Made by a program: the position numbers and the translations under genes. Source: Corynebacterium tuberculostearicum SK141 (lineage in GTDB: Bacteria > Actinomycetota > Actinomycetes > Mycobacteriales > Mycobacteriaceae). From it: 64,000 nt of DNA. The stretch is taken from the NCBI RefSeq assembly GCF_000175635.1, contig NZ_ACVP01000029.1:1-64000 (forward strand). Reading direction: 5' to 3'. Each line of letters starts with the position of its first letter. Position 1 is the stretch's first letter. Shown here piece by piece: positions 44,853-53,155 of this stretch. The notes under the pieces were generated by a model. That model saw only the letters and a program-made list of their open reading frames with translations, was not told where the DNA came from and searched no databases.

Positions 44853-45542
44853 ATGCCTAAATCATCTGCCCACCTAGGACGAATAAGTCGTATAGGCATT
44901 GCAACAAGCCTCGCCCTCATTAGTTTCTCCTTGGCTTCCTGCGATGACGAAACGTCGGATACAACCGCACAGGAGTTTTCAGTGGAGTCGCCGACAATGT
45001 CCGCTACAGAAGAAAGCAGCGATGCCAAGCCGAAAGAATCGCCCACTGACTCAGCTGCGACGGAAGAAGAAACTACTCGGCCGGTGCCCCCGAACGTCGT
45101 GATGGATGACGAGCAGCCGAGCCCGGAAGCCGACACCACTTCGTCGTGTGGCGCAGCTGATGCCCAAACAGCATTTTCCGAGGGAATATCCCAAGTCGCT
45201 CCGTGGGGCACCATCGGATGGGAGCTTTTCGATTCCTCCGGCTATGACCCCTGCGCATCCCTATCGTGGGAAACCCTGATGATTGAGGGAGGAACTAGTT
45301 CTTCGCCTTTCCACATCATGCTGTTTAATCACGGCGAATACTTAGGCACCGCAACGGCAAAGCCCTATGGATTCGCCCCCACTATTGAGCGCGTGAGTGA
45401 TTCCGAGATCGCGGTAACCTACCACTGGCCGCGCGAAGGTGAAGGCAATGCCAACCGCTCAGGCACAACCGACGCAGGCTTCCGGTGGGATGAAGGACAG
45501 CAAAAGGTCATCATGTCCGGCGACGTACCGCCAACGGGATAA
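44853..45542 (+). CDS. LppP/LprE-like lipoprotein, copy 1
   Basis: The protein has 229 residues. The lipobox LASC follows a signal peptide, then an acidic Ser/Thr/Glu linker. The conserved domain includes DPCASLSW, FHIMLFNHGEYLGTATAKPYGFAPTIERVSDSEIAVTYHW and ends SGDVPPTG, as in LppP/LprE-type mycobacterial lipoproteins. Function of the family is unknown. It is the near neighbour and paralog of the next gene. Confidence 0.85.
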   Translation: MPKSSAHLGRISRIGIATSLALISFSLASCDDETSDTTAQEFSVESPTMSATEESSDAKPKESPTDSAATEEETTRPVPPNVVMDDEQPSPEADTTSSCGAADAQTAFSEGISQVAPWGTIGWELFDSSGYDPCASLSWETLMIEGGTSSSPFHIMLFNHGEYLGTATAKPYGFAPTIERVSDSEIAVTYHWPREGEGNANRSGTTDAGFRWDEGQQKVIMSGDVPPTG

Positions 45543-45644
45543 GAAGTCTAGGATCGTCATTTCGGCTTGTCTTGGCCAGCGCTGTTGCTATTGTCGGGTT
45601 TGACTCGGCTTCCTGCTAATAGTCCCGCGAAAGGAAACTCGACC

Positions 45645-46346
45645 ATGTTGAACAGCCTCGACCGTTTCTTGCTTCAACTGCGTCCCGCAGCAGCAGTGGC
45701 TAGCGCCGGTGTTCTCTGCCTTTCCTTAGCAGCCTGTGGAAGTGATTCTGCGGATCCAGAAGATTCGCCTTCTTTCTCTGCTGCAAAGGAAAGCGCTCCA
45801 GAAGCGAATCAAGCTCCCTCTTCCGCCGACGGAAATACTGAAGAAAAGCCCGCGCAAAAGACCACTACCGTAGTCGAAACTCCTCCAGAGAAGAAGCAGG
45901 ACGAGAGTGCACCTAGCCGGGGTCAAGGCAATGGTGGCTCTTCTGAGTGCAGCTCCGACAACGACGAGAGTGCCTATGAAAAGGCAATCGCTCAGGTCGA
46001 ACCATATCCAGGACTTGATAGGCCGTGGAGGCCTTTTGACTCCAATTTTGACCCGTGCGCAGATCTTTCGTGGATAACCGTCACGCTTGAAGGAGCGACC
46101 GCTTCCTCGCCATATCACATCCTGCTTTTCCACAATGGCGAATACCTAGGAACGGCCACCGCCAAGGCATACGGGTTTTCGCCAAAGGTCAGCCGAGTGG
46201 ATGATTCCGAGATTGCAGTTACCTACCGCTGGCCAAAGGAAGGTGAGGGCAACGCTGAAGCATCGGGGACAACACAAGCCGGCTTCCGCTGGGATGAAGG
46301 TGCCCAAAAGGTAGTCATGTCTGGGGACGTTCCACCGACGTATTAA
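45645..46346 (+). CDS. LppP/LprE-like lipoprotein, copy 2
   Basis: The protein has 233 residues from ATG 45645 (AAAGGA upstream). The lipobox LAAC ends a signal peptide. The C-terminal domain is very close to copy 1 (HNGEYLGTATAKAYGFSPKVSRVDDSEIAVTYRW, SGDVPPTY), while the linkers differ. A tandem duplication with divergence of the linker is the simplest view. Confidence 0.85.
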   Translation: MLNSLDRFLLQLRPAAAVASAGVLCLSLAACGSDSADPEDSPSFSAAKESAPEANQAPSSADGNTEEKPAQKTTTVVETPPEKKQDESAPSRGQGNGGSSECSSDNDESAYEKAIAQVEPYPGLDRPWRPFDSNFDPCADLSWITVTLEGATASSPYHILLFHNGEYLGTATAKAYGFSPKVSRVDDSEIAVTYRWPKEGEGNAEASGTTQAGFRWDEGAQKVVMSGDVPPTY

Positions 46347-46453
46347 GGTAGCTTGCAGCGTGGTCAATCCGTTGCTTTTACCCGGCCCTTGCCTTACTAA
46401 GAATTTCTTGCACGCATTGGGCGCGAATTTTTCCGCTGATGTATTTTCGCACT

Positions 46454-47608
46454 ATGAGCAAACAACAAATTCACCAGCACATCGCAGTTTTTGGTCAGGC
46501 TGGAAGCGGAAAGACAGTCCTTCTTTCCTCACTCTTTGGCCGCCTCAACGAGCCATCGACTATCCAAAAGAACGGGTACAGATTCCTTGCGGAAGACTCC
46601 GCACGGGGAAACAAACTGCTCCAAAAATACTTGGGAATGAAGAAGCAAGCCCAAGCTCCGATGCAGGATAAGTTTGTTTCCTCTCCGTTCGATTTTAAAT
46701 TCGACCCCGAGTCCCAGCCTCTGGACGCGAAAAGGAAGACTTCACACATTGGCATTACTTGGCATGACTATCCAGGCGAATGGTTTGAGTCCGAAGTCAA
46801 CTCTGAAAGCGAAAGAAATAATCGGGCGCATACTTTCCGCCAACTGATCCAATCAGATGTCGCACTAGTTTTAGTTGACGCACAAAAGCTGCTCGACCAC
46901 CAAGGCGACGAAGAGCGCTACCTCAAGTCTCTATTCGGCACCTTCCGGAACACATTGCTGGGCATTAAATCCGACATCATTGCTGACAATGAACGGCTGG
47001 AGCAGTTTCCCCGCATCTGGGTTATCGCGCTTTCTAAAGCCGACCTCATGCCGGAGTTGGATGCACACAGGCTCCATGAACTCGTGGTACTTCATGCCGC
47101 AGATGAACTGAACGCGCTGCGCAAAGTTCTGGCTGATTTCGTCAACGGCGACGAGGCTCTATCCGTCGGAGAAGACTACATCGTCATTTCTTCAGCTGAG
47201 TTCAAGAACGGCACTATTGATCTAGAAAAGCATAAAGGCGTCGACGCCTTGCTTCCGCTATCTACGATTTTGCCTATCCAGCGCTACCAGCGGTGGAATG
47301 TATTGCGCCTTCTCCCGGCTGGTCTAGCGGACGAAAAGATCGTGAAGAGGGGGCTTGGCATAGCCCAAACGGCTCTTGCGATGCTTGGCAAGGTGAACAA
47401 GATGCCTTTCAATTTCCTAGCGAAGGCTCAAGGTATCGCTGGCCTTGTTGACCCACTCATGTCTGCGGCCATTCCGGTGATTGCTGAAGCCCGAAAGAAT
47501 GCGGTGGAAAAGCATGCATTTAAGGAATTGTTGCTTACAGATTTCGTCATGAAATTGCGCGAGAGCATCGACAACGACATTCTCGAAAGGTCGCCGCGAT
47601 GGAAATAA
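46454..47608 (+). CDS. P-loop GTPase-like protein of an accessory cassette
   Basis: The protein has 384 residues. Motifs in order are G1 GQAGSGKT (about residue 13), G3-like HDYPGEW (about 98), G4-like SKAD (about 193) and G5-like SSAEF. The C-terminal third is helical with a hydrophobic stretch. It resembles the TRAFAC-class GTPases found in actinobacterial conflict-type cassettes. The next gene overlaps its end by 10 bases. An ATG at 46439 is also in frame; 46454 gives the cleaner start. The molecular target is unknown. Confidence 0.75.
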   Translation: MSKQQIHQHIAVFGQAGSGKTVLLSSLFGRLNEPSTIQKNGYRFLAEDSARGNKLLQKYLGMKKQAQAPMQDKFVSSPFDFKFDPESQPLDAKRKTSHIGITWHDYPGEWFESEVNSESERNNRAHTFRQLIQSDVALVLVDAQKLLDHQGDEERYLKSLFGTFRNTLLGIKSDIIADNERLEQFPRIWVIALSKADLMPELDAHRLHELVVLHAADELNALRKVLADFVNGDEALSVGEDYIVISSAEFKNGTIDLEKHKGVDALLPLSTILPIQRYQRWNVLRLLPAGLADEKIVKRGLGIAQTALAMLGKVNKMPFNFLAKAQGIAGLVDPLMSAAIPVIAEARKNAVEKHAFKELLLTDFVMKLRESIDNDILERSPRWK

Positions 47609-47925
47609 TCTGGGCTACGCGAGGCAAACACTGGGGCCATAAGTTCTTACTCGATGGCGGCTATAAGGACCCATTGCCACCATATCTTGAGGCATTTTCG
47701 GGCTTTGAAAACTCCCGCCGCGTGTTTGAACGCTGCAATGGACACTTAGCTTTAAGATTTCCAGATCCAGAGGAGCGCCACGATGAGTCAGGCCGCTTGA
47801 TTTACCACGACCTAGTTATCAGCGGCCATGCCATTACCGATGCCCGCTCTTACGACGAAGCATGCTCTTTTATGTGGCCTTTGATTGCGGACGAATATAA
47901 CAAGCTCTGGGATGCAGAAAAATAG
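47599..47925 (+). CDS. Small protein coupled to the GTPase
   Basis: The gene encodes 108 residues, overlapping the GTPase gene by 10 bases, so the pair is translated together. It is soluble, with an aromatic N-terminus (EIIWATRGKHWGHKFLLDGGYKDPLPPYLEAF) and a His/Asp-rich middle. No family is recognised. Likely a partner or effector of the GTPase, from context only. Confidence 0.7.
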   Translation: MEIIWATRGKHWGHKFLLDGGYKDPLPPYLEAFSGFENSRRVFERCNGHLALRFPDPEERHDESGRLIYHDLVISGHAITDARSYDEACSFMWPLIADEYNKLWDAEK

Positions 47926-47993
47926 AAAAGAATCTGGGCGCTTTAAACAGTTAATCGCGGCCGTGAATACCAAATCCTTATCCCAGAAGATTG

Positions 47994-48398
47994 ATGAAGA
48001 TGACTGATGGCTGGAATTCAACAGAATTCGCAGAGAAGATGAACCGCCTGCTAAAGCGATACTACGCAGGAGACAATGGGCTTTCTCCGGCTGCAGTAGA
48101 ACTTCGGGCGGTGTGGAGAACAGCGGGACTCGCCTACGCCATTTTCACGGTCTCGGCTCCGAAAGGGATTGCGTATGTGGGATTGGAAGTGCCGGTCATT
48201 CCTGGATCAGGTTCCGCAACGTCGGAAGAAGAAACCGCTATAGAAGGCTGGTTGGACCAATTAGCTGGAGATACGCTGGCCAGCACATTGGATTACAACC
48301 AAGGTGACAAAATCCAATGGAAGGAAAAGGTCACTGAGGACACTCCAGAATTTTTCTCAGAGCTGGGCACCGCTGTTGGAGAAGTGTTCTTCCCATAG
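47994..48398 (+). CDS. Third gene of the GTPase cassette, unknown function
   Basis: The gene encodes 134 residues from ATG 47994; a TTG at 47991 and an ATG at 48000 are also in frame. It is soluble and acidic, with a helical N-terminus (EFAEKMNRLLKRYYAGD) and a beta-rich middle (TAGLAYAIFTVSAPKGIAYVGLEVPV). No motif points to a reaction. It ends just before a strong bidirectional hairpin, closing the cassette. Confidence 0.65.
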   Translation: MKMTDGWNSTEFAEKMNRLLKRYYAGDNGLSPAAVELRAVWRTAGLAYAIFTVSAPKGIAYVGLEVPVIPGSGSATSEEETAIEGWLDQLAGDTLASTLDYNQGDKIQWKEKVTEDTPEFFSELGTAVGEVFFP

Positions 48399-48418
48399 GT
48401 ACCTAGCCAAAGAGAAAC

Positions 48419-48473
48419 AAACAAGCACGTTTCGCTAAATTTTCACCGATTTGGCAGCGAAACGTGCTTGTTT
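48419..48473. terminator. Bidirectional terminator, perfect 18-bp stem
   Basis: Arms at 48419-48436 and 48456-48473 (core AAGCACGTTTCGCT) are perfect over 18 bases around a 19-base loop. T-rich ends occur on both strands. Confidence 0.8.
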
Positions 48474-48611
48474 TGCTCGAAGGGCGGTCACCGTGTGGCG
48501 GTGCGGGGCTTCCAAGGGCGTGCGGAAGCCAAGAAATGGCCGCGTTCTAGGCTTTCGTGGGGAGCCAGGGGCGGTTATCGTGGCCGTAACATAGCCGAAG
48601 GAGAGATAGGA

Positions 48612-48800
48612 ATGAGCGAGAAGACGTTTCAGCAGAAGTTCGGGGCTTTCGCGCTGGTGGCGGCGGTTGTCCTGCTGATCGTGAACTTGACCGTAGTAGG
48701 GCCTACGGTGTTCGGTATCTCCACGCCGCTGCTGCTCGGCATCACGGGCATCCTAATGATGCGCGGTGAAAAGAGCAGCAGCAGCGCAAAGAGTGACTAG
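48612..48800 (+). CDS. Small two-span membrane protein
   Basis: The gene encodes 62 residues. AAGGAG precedes the ATG. Two hydrophobic segments (FALVAAVVLLIVNLTVVG and STPLLLGITGILMM) are joined by a short loop, with a Ser/Lys tail. Family not recognised. Its stop overlaps the cysN stop by CTAG. Confidence 0.75.
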   Translation: MSEKTFQQKFGAFALVAAVVLLIVNLTVVGPTVFGISTPLLLGITGILMMRGEKSSSSAKSD

Positions 48801-50080
48801 CGCAGGCGGTGGCCTACGAAGCCGGCGGCAAGGGTGTTGCCGGAGGATTGATCGATGAGCAGGAAGTTGCCCACCGCGCCGCGGGCGGCATAGTCCTCGA
48901 CGGGGAGCTCGGCCTGGGTCTGGATGCTGATGTGGGCGATGTCGTTCATGGCGACGGACTCGGGGTCCTCGACATCGGAAACGCCATCAAGATCCAGGGT
49001 GCGGGCGACGGCGGCGACGCGGGCTTTGACCAAGGAAGAGCCGTAGCGCAGCTTGAGCATCTGACCGGGCTTAATGTCCTTTTCGGTCAGGCCCACAACG
49101 GTGGCGTCGAATTCGCGGGTGGCCGCGGGGCGTTGGGGTCCGGCGAGGAGATCGCCGCGGGCGAGATCGACGTCGTCGGCAAGCAGGAGCGTCACGGAGT
49201 CGCCGGTGGCGGCGGAGTCGGCGGGGCCGTCAGCAGTGTCTATCTGGGTAATGGTGCTGGTGCGGCCTTCAGGGAGGCGAACCTCGTCGCCCACGGAGAT
49301 GGAGCCCGCCTTCACGCGGCCGGCGTAGCCGCGGTAATCGGAGGCGTGCTCGCGGATGACGTACTGGATGGGGAATCGGAAGTCCAGCTCATCGGCGCGG
49401 CCGGTGGCCACGGGGACGGTCTCGAGAACCTCGAGGACGGTCGGGCCGGTGTACCACGGCATAGTGGTGGAGCGCTCGACCACGTTATCGCCCTTGAGCG
49501 CGGAAATCGGTACCACGGTGGTATCGGTGATACCCAGGCGGGTGGCGATTTGGTTGAACTCGGACTCGATATCGCGGAAGACCTGCTCGTCGTAGTCCAC
49601 CAGGTCAATCTTGTTCACCGCGAGGACCACGTGGCGCACGCCGAGGAGGGCGGCCACGTTGAGGTGGCGGCGGGTTTGTTCGACAACGCCATGGCGGGCG
49701 TCGATAAGAAGCACCACCACCTGGGAGGTGGACATGCCGGTGACCGTATTGCGGGTGTACTGCACGTGGCCGGGGGTATCGGCGAGGATGAAGGTGCGCT
49801 TATCCGTAGCGAAGTAGCGGTAGGCCACGTCGATGGTAATGCCCTGCTCGCGCTCGGCACGCAGGCCGTCGACAAGCAAGGAAAGGTCCATGCCGTCGAA
49901 GCCGCGGTCCGTGGAGGTGCGCTCCATGGACTCGACCTGGTCCGCGAGCACGGACTTGGTGTCATAGAGCAGGCGGCCGACGAAGGTGGACTTGCCGTCA
50001 TCAACGGAGCCGGCGGTGCACAGGCGCAGGGTATCGCGCTGCTTGAGGGCGCCGACATTCGGCGTGAGGGTCGTAGTCAT
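48797..50080 (-). CDS. cysN: Sulfate adenylyltransferase large (GTPase) subunit
   Basis: CysN with CysD makes adenylyl sulfate from sulfate and ATP, driven by GTP hydrolysis. The protein has 427 residues, with G motifs GSVDDGKST, DTPGH and NKID, then two beta-barrel domains like EF-Tu. No APS-kinase (CysC) domain is fused, unlike some actinobacterial CysNC. The start overlaps the cysD stop (TGATG). Confidence 0.97.
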   Translation of the reverse strand: MTTTLTPNVGALKQRDTLRLCTAGSVDDGKSTFVGRLLYDTKSVLADQVESMERTSTDRGFDGMDLSLLVDGLRAEREQGITIDVAYRYFATDKRTFILADTPGHVQYTRNTVTGMSTSQVVVLLIDARHGVVEQTRRHLNVAALLGVRHVVLAVNKIDLVDYDEQVFRDIESEFNQIATRLGITDTTVVPISALKGDNVVERSTTMPWYTGPTVLEVLETVPVATGRADELDFRFPIQYVIREHASDYRGYAGRVKAGSISVGDEVRLPEGRTSTITQIDTADGPADSAATGDSVTLLLADDVDLARGDLLAGPQRPAATREFDATVVGLTEKDIKPGQMLKLRYGSSLVKARVAAVARTLDLDGVSDVEDPESVAMNDIAHISIQTQAELPVEDYAARGAVGNFLLIDQSSGNTLAAGFVGHRLR

Positions 50081-50979
50081 CAGAAGTAGCCTTCCTTCTT
50101 GCGGTCCTCCATGGCGGACTCGGAAAGTTTGTCATCGGCGCGGGTGGCGCCGCGCTCGGAAAGGGTGGAAATGGAGATCTCCGCGAGCACCTCGTCCGGG
50201 GTCGACGCGGTAGATTCCACGGCGCCGGTGCAGGACATATCGCCCACGGTGCGGTAGCGCACGGTGCGGGTTTCCAGCTCCTCGCCCTCGGCCGGGCCGC
50301 CCCATTCGCCAGGTGCTAGCCACATGCCATTGCGCTTGAATACCTCGCGCTCGTGGGAGTAGTAGATGGAGGGCAACTCCAGTTTGCGGGCGCCGATGTA
50401 TTCCCAGATATCGGACTCGGTCCAGTTGGAGATGGGGAAGACGCGGACGTTTTCGCCGGCCATCTTGCCGCCGTTGTACAGGTCCCACAGCTCGGGGCGC
50501 TGGCGGCGGGGATCCCATCCGCCGAAGGAATCGCGGATGGAGAAGATGCGCTCCTTGGCGCGGGCGCGCTCCTCATCGCGGCGGGCGCCACCGCATACGG
50601 CGTCATACTCGCGCTCGGCGATGGTCTCTACCAGCGGCACGGACTGCAGCGGGTTGCGGGTGCCATCGGGGCGCTCCTGCAGGTCGCCGCGGTCGATCCA
50701 GTCCTGGACGCGGGCGACATGGAGGCGAGCGCCGGATTCTTCCACGAGGCGGTCGCGGAAATCGATGACCTCGGGGAAGTTGTGGCCGGTATCGACGTGG
50801 AGCAGCTCAAACGGCACCGTGGCCGGGGCGAAGGCGCGGCGGGCTAGCTCGAAGACAACGACGGAGTCCTTGCCGCCGGAAAAGAGGATGCCTACCTTGT
50901 CGAACTGCCCGGCCACCTCGCGCAGGATGTGGATGGACTCGTTTTCTAGGTCTTTTAAGTGTGGAGAAAGTGTGCTCAT
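50080..50979 (-). CDS. cysD: Sulfate adenylyltransferase small subunit
   Basis: CysD is the ATP-pyrophosphatase-fold subunit that adenylates sulfate. It has 299 residues, with the PP-loop ILFSGGKDSVV, HVDTGHNFPE and the C-terminal RGATRADDKLSESAMEDRKKEGYF. The start at 50979 shares a base with the cysH stop (TAATG), better supported than the in-frame ATG at 50997. Confidence 0.97.
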   Translation of the reverse strand: MSTLSPHLKDLENESIHILREVAGQFDKVGILFSGGKDSVVVFELARRAFAPATVPFELLHVDTGHNFPEVIDFRDRLVEESGARLHVARVQDWIDRGDLQERPDGTRNPLQSVPLVETIAEREYDAVCGGARRDEERARAKERIFSIRDSFGGWDPRRQRPELWDLYNGGKMAGENVRVFPISNWTESDIWEYIGARKLELPSIYYSHEREVFKRNGMWLAPGEWGGPAEGEELETRTVRYRTVGDMSCTGAVESTASTPDEVLAEISISTLSERGATRADDKLSESAMEDRKKEGYF

Positions 50980-51764
50980 TATTCGTGTAACCCGCATTCT
51001 GTCTTGCCGTCTGCAAATACGCGCCCGGACCGGGCATCTTCGCCTTCACCGACCGGGAAGGTCAGCGGGGCGCAGCCGATGGAGCGGTATCCCTGCAGGG
51101 TGAGTGGGTGGATGATGAGGTCGTTGTCCTCGATATAGCGGTCCGTATCGTCTAGATCCCAGGTAATGATGGGCGAGATCTTCAGCTGACCGGTGCGGTC
51201 GAGACTCAGCGCCGGGGCGGTGGCGCGGTGCTCGGAATCGGCGCGGCGCAGGCCGGTAACCCAACCGGCATAAGGGTCCATAGCCATGTTCAGCGGCTCG
51301 ACCTTGCGCATGCGGTTATAGGCCGCGGTATCGCGGGCGTAGAGGCGCGGGCCGTATACCTCGTCTTGTTCTTCTGGGCTGAGCAAAGGCAGCACGCGAA
51401 CAAGTGGGAGGTCCGGGTAGCGCTTTTCTACCTCGTCGGCTACCTGCAGGGTTTCCTGAAAGTGCCAGCCGGTATCGATGAAAAGCAGGTCTGCATCGAG
51501 CCCAGCACGGTGGGCGAGTTCGGCCAAGACCGTATTCTCCATGGACATGGTCACGGCCAAGCGGCCGGGTGCGTGCTCGGCGGCCCATTCGGTAATGGTT
51601 TCCGCTGAGGCGTCATAAAGCTTATCCGCCCACTGGTCCACCAATTGCTGGTTGCGCGCGGCTACCTCGGCGTCCAGCGGCGCGGTATCGCGCGTGCCTT
51701 CCGGGGAGATGCTGGGGTCGCGGTAGTTCTTGCCACCGTCCAGCAGGTTCGTCGTTGGGTTCAT
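50979..51764 (-). CDS. cysH: Adenylyl-sulfate / PAPS reductase lacking most cluster cysteines
   Basis: The protein has 261 residues. The C-terminal KTECGLHE carries the catalytic Cys, and YRSIGCAP, VTGLRRADS and FIDTGWHFQET are reductase motifs. Iron-sulfur APS reductases have Cys-Cys before RK and CxxC in IGCAPCT. Here these read AAYNRMRKVEP and IGCAPLT, so three of four ligands are gone and no [4Fe-4S] cluster is expected. The enzyme may use PAPS like E. coli CysH, but no cysC is in view. A leaderless promoter sets ATG 51764. Confidence 0.92.
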   Translation of the reverse strand: MNPTTNLLDGGKNYRDPSISPEGTRDTAPLDAEVAARNQQLVDQWADKLYDASAETITEWAAEHAPGRLAVTMSMENTVLAELAHRAGLDADLLFIDTGWHFQETLQVADEVEKRYPDLPLVRVLPLLSPEEQDEVYGPRLYARDTAAYNRMRKVEPLNMAMDPYAGWVTGLRRADSEHRATAPALSLDRTGQLKISPIITWDLDDTDRYIEDNDLIIHPLTLQGYRSIGCAPLTFPVGEGEDARSGRVFADGKTECGLHE

Positions 51765-51772
51765 GCCGTCAC

Positions 51773-51778
51773 ACATTA
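51773..51778 (-). promoter_or_regulatory. -10 TAATGT of the cysHDN operon, leaderless type
   Basis: TAATGT is 8 bases before the ATG at 51764 on the minus strand. Confidence 0.45.
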
Positions 51779-51883
51779 GGCAAAACCCCGAGGCGGCGCA
51801 GCGGATTTTGGGCGAAAAGCCGCTGAGCTTGGCGGGAGGTGCGAATAAAAAGTTTCCAATCCGTACCAAGCGGACTAGATTTA

Positions 51884-51899
51884 CAGACAAGACAGTCTA
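51884..51899. promoter_or_regulatory. McbR-type operator between cysH and the fpr remnant
   Basis: On the minus strand it reads TAGAC-N6-GTCTG, one base from the McbR consensus TAGAC-N6-GTCTA. McbR represses sulfur and methionine genes in C. glutamicum. It lies between the two divergent genes. Confidence 0.6.
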
Positions 51900-51936
51900 T
51901 TGCGGGTGTGCGCGCCCTGCACAAGGAGGCACTTTC

Positions 51937-52356
51937 ATGCAGCGTATAGCCATCATCGGGGAGGGCCCGGCAGCCCTATCCACCGCCGAGAAGCTTATCA
52001 GCGCTGGCATGTGTGTGGACCTCATTACCCAGTGCACCGCACCATTCGGTCTACTCCGCCGCTTTGCGGGCTTGGCAGGCATGCTGGGCGACGCCGTCTC
52101 AGGATCCCACTGTGGCCCCGGCACCACTCCCCGACTCCGCCTGATAGGAAACGTGCATGTAGGCGCCGATGGCGATATCACCCATAACGAGATCCACCGC
52201 CTAGCTTCTTCTGGCGACCGCGAGCTGCTCTTGCTCGAGCTCAAGGCCCGGGGCGTGGCCGTTACCACTTGGGAAGGGCTGTGCGCTCCCCTCGAAGACT
52301 TTGAGGATTGGCACAGCGTCATCACCCGCGCGCAGCTGGCTCACGTGGGGATTTAG
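51937..52356 (+). CDS. Shrunken ferredoxin-NADP reductase (fpr2-like), internal deletion
   Basis: The gene encodes 139 residues against about 450 in the family. Residues 1-40 keep the FAD-binding start (RIAIIGEGPAALSTAEKL and APFGLLR), and a short RLRLIGNVHVG piece follows. The sequence then jumps to a C-terminal segment (LKARGVAVTTWEGL) typical of the protein end. The NADPH domain is missing. The reading frame, AAGGAGG ribosome site and McbR-type box are intact, so it may still be expressed. In C. glutamicum fpr2 stands divergent from cysI; here cysI is absent. Decaying gene or new small flavoprotein. Confidence 0.7.
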   Translation: MQRIAIIGEGPAALSTAEKLISAGMCVDLITQCTAPFGLLRRFAGLAGMLGDAVSGSHCGPGTTPRLRLIGNVHVGADGDITHNEIHRLASSGDRELLLLELKARGVAVTTWEGLCAPLEDFEDWHSVITRAQLAHVGI

Positions 52357-52561
52357 CAGCATCCACCGACCAGCTCCCCAACCAAAGCATGTCAGAGGGC
52401 GCAGGTCCATGGATCTGGTTCACATTCTTATTACCCGGTTTGGAGCTGCCTGCGCGTGCACTCGATAAGGCTCGCACCACAAGCGCCTTGCGGCTCAGGG
52501 AGCGTACTGGTGCCTGTATCAGTCCCAGTTCGCTCAAGGGTAGGTCTTCGCTGGCGGTGAG

Positions 52562-53155
52562 CTATTCCAGCCCTACCGTCACGGTCGGCGCGTTGAAGCG
52601 AGCACCCTTGAGGTTCACCAGCTCAAGGGTGACATCGCGCAGCTCAATGTGGTCCATGATTACGTCGGGCACCTCCGCATCGGGGACGGGGTGCGACTCT
52701 GGAACACCGAGCTTGTCCAACACGGCATTGATATCGTCGCGGCTTAAATCGATTTCCGCCCGGGGTGCAGAAACCTTACCCACCGCCGGGGTGGCCTTAA
52801 GCTCGGTAGCCATAATGGTCACCGGTCCGCCGCGTACCTCGGTGGTATCCCCGCCCGTGGTCAACATGCCATCGCCATAGCGGCCAGGCAGCGTAATGGC
52901 GAGGTTGTCGATGTCGAGGTTTTCGCCCTTCAGCTCCAGGACCCGCACATCACCGCTGGCGGTGGGGAAAGTACCCAAAGATACGGTGACATTCTTCGTC
53001 AGCGTCACCTTATCCGCAAAGACGGTACTGAAATACGGAACCGCCGGGGCATTTTGCGCATTAACCCGTTCGGAACCGCTCGCGCCGTACACCACCAATG
53101 CGCAGGCCAATACGGCCAAGCAGCTACGCGCCGCCCGCGGCATCGCCCTCGTCAT
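52562..53155 (-). CDS. Secreted protein, third gene of the DUF6230/DUF6114 operon
   Basis: The protein has 197 residues from ATG 53155, whose A is shared with the previous stop (TAATG). The N-terminus (RSCLAVLACALVVYGASGSERVNA) is a signal peptide. The mature part is beta-rich with alternating charged and hydrophobic residues (VRVLELKGENLDIDNLAITLPGRY). No family is recognised. It is co-translated with the membrane protein upstream. Confidence 0.8.
   Translation of the reverse strand: MTRAMPRAARSCLAVLACALVVYGASGSERVNAQNAPAVPYFSTVFADKVTLTKNVTVSLGTFPTASGDVRVLELKGENLDIDNLAITLPGRYGDGMLTTGGDTTEVRGGPVTIMATELKATPAVGKVSAPRAEIDLSRDDINAVLDKLGVPESHPVPDAEVPDVIMDHIELRDVTLELVNLKGARFNAPTVTVGLE

Noticed and set aside
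46454..47608. Phage-derived terminase or packaging ATPase
   Set aside because: The G-protein-type motifs and absence of other phage genes favour a GTPase.
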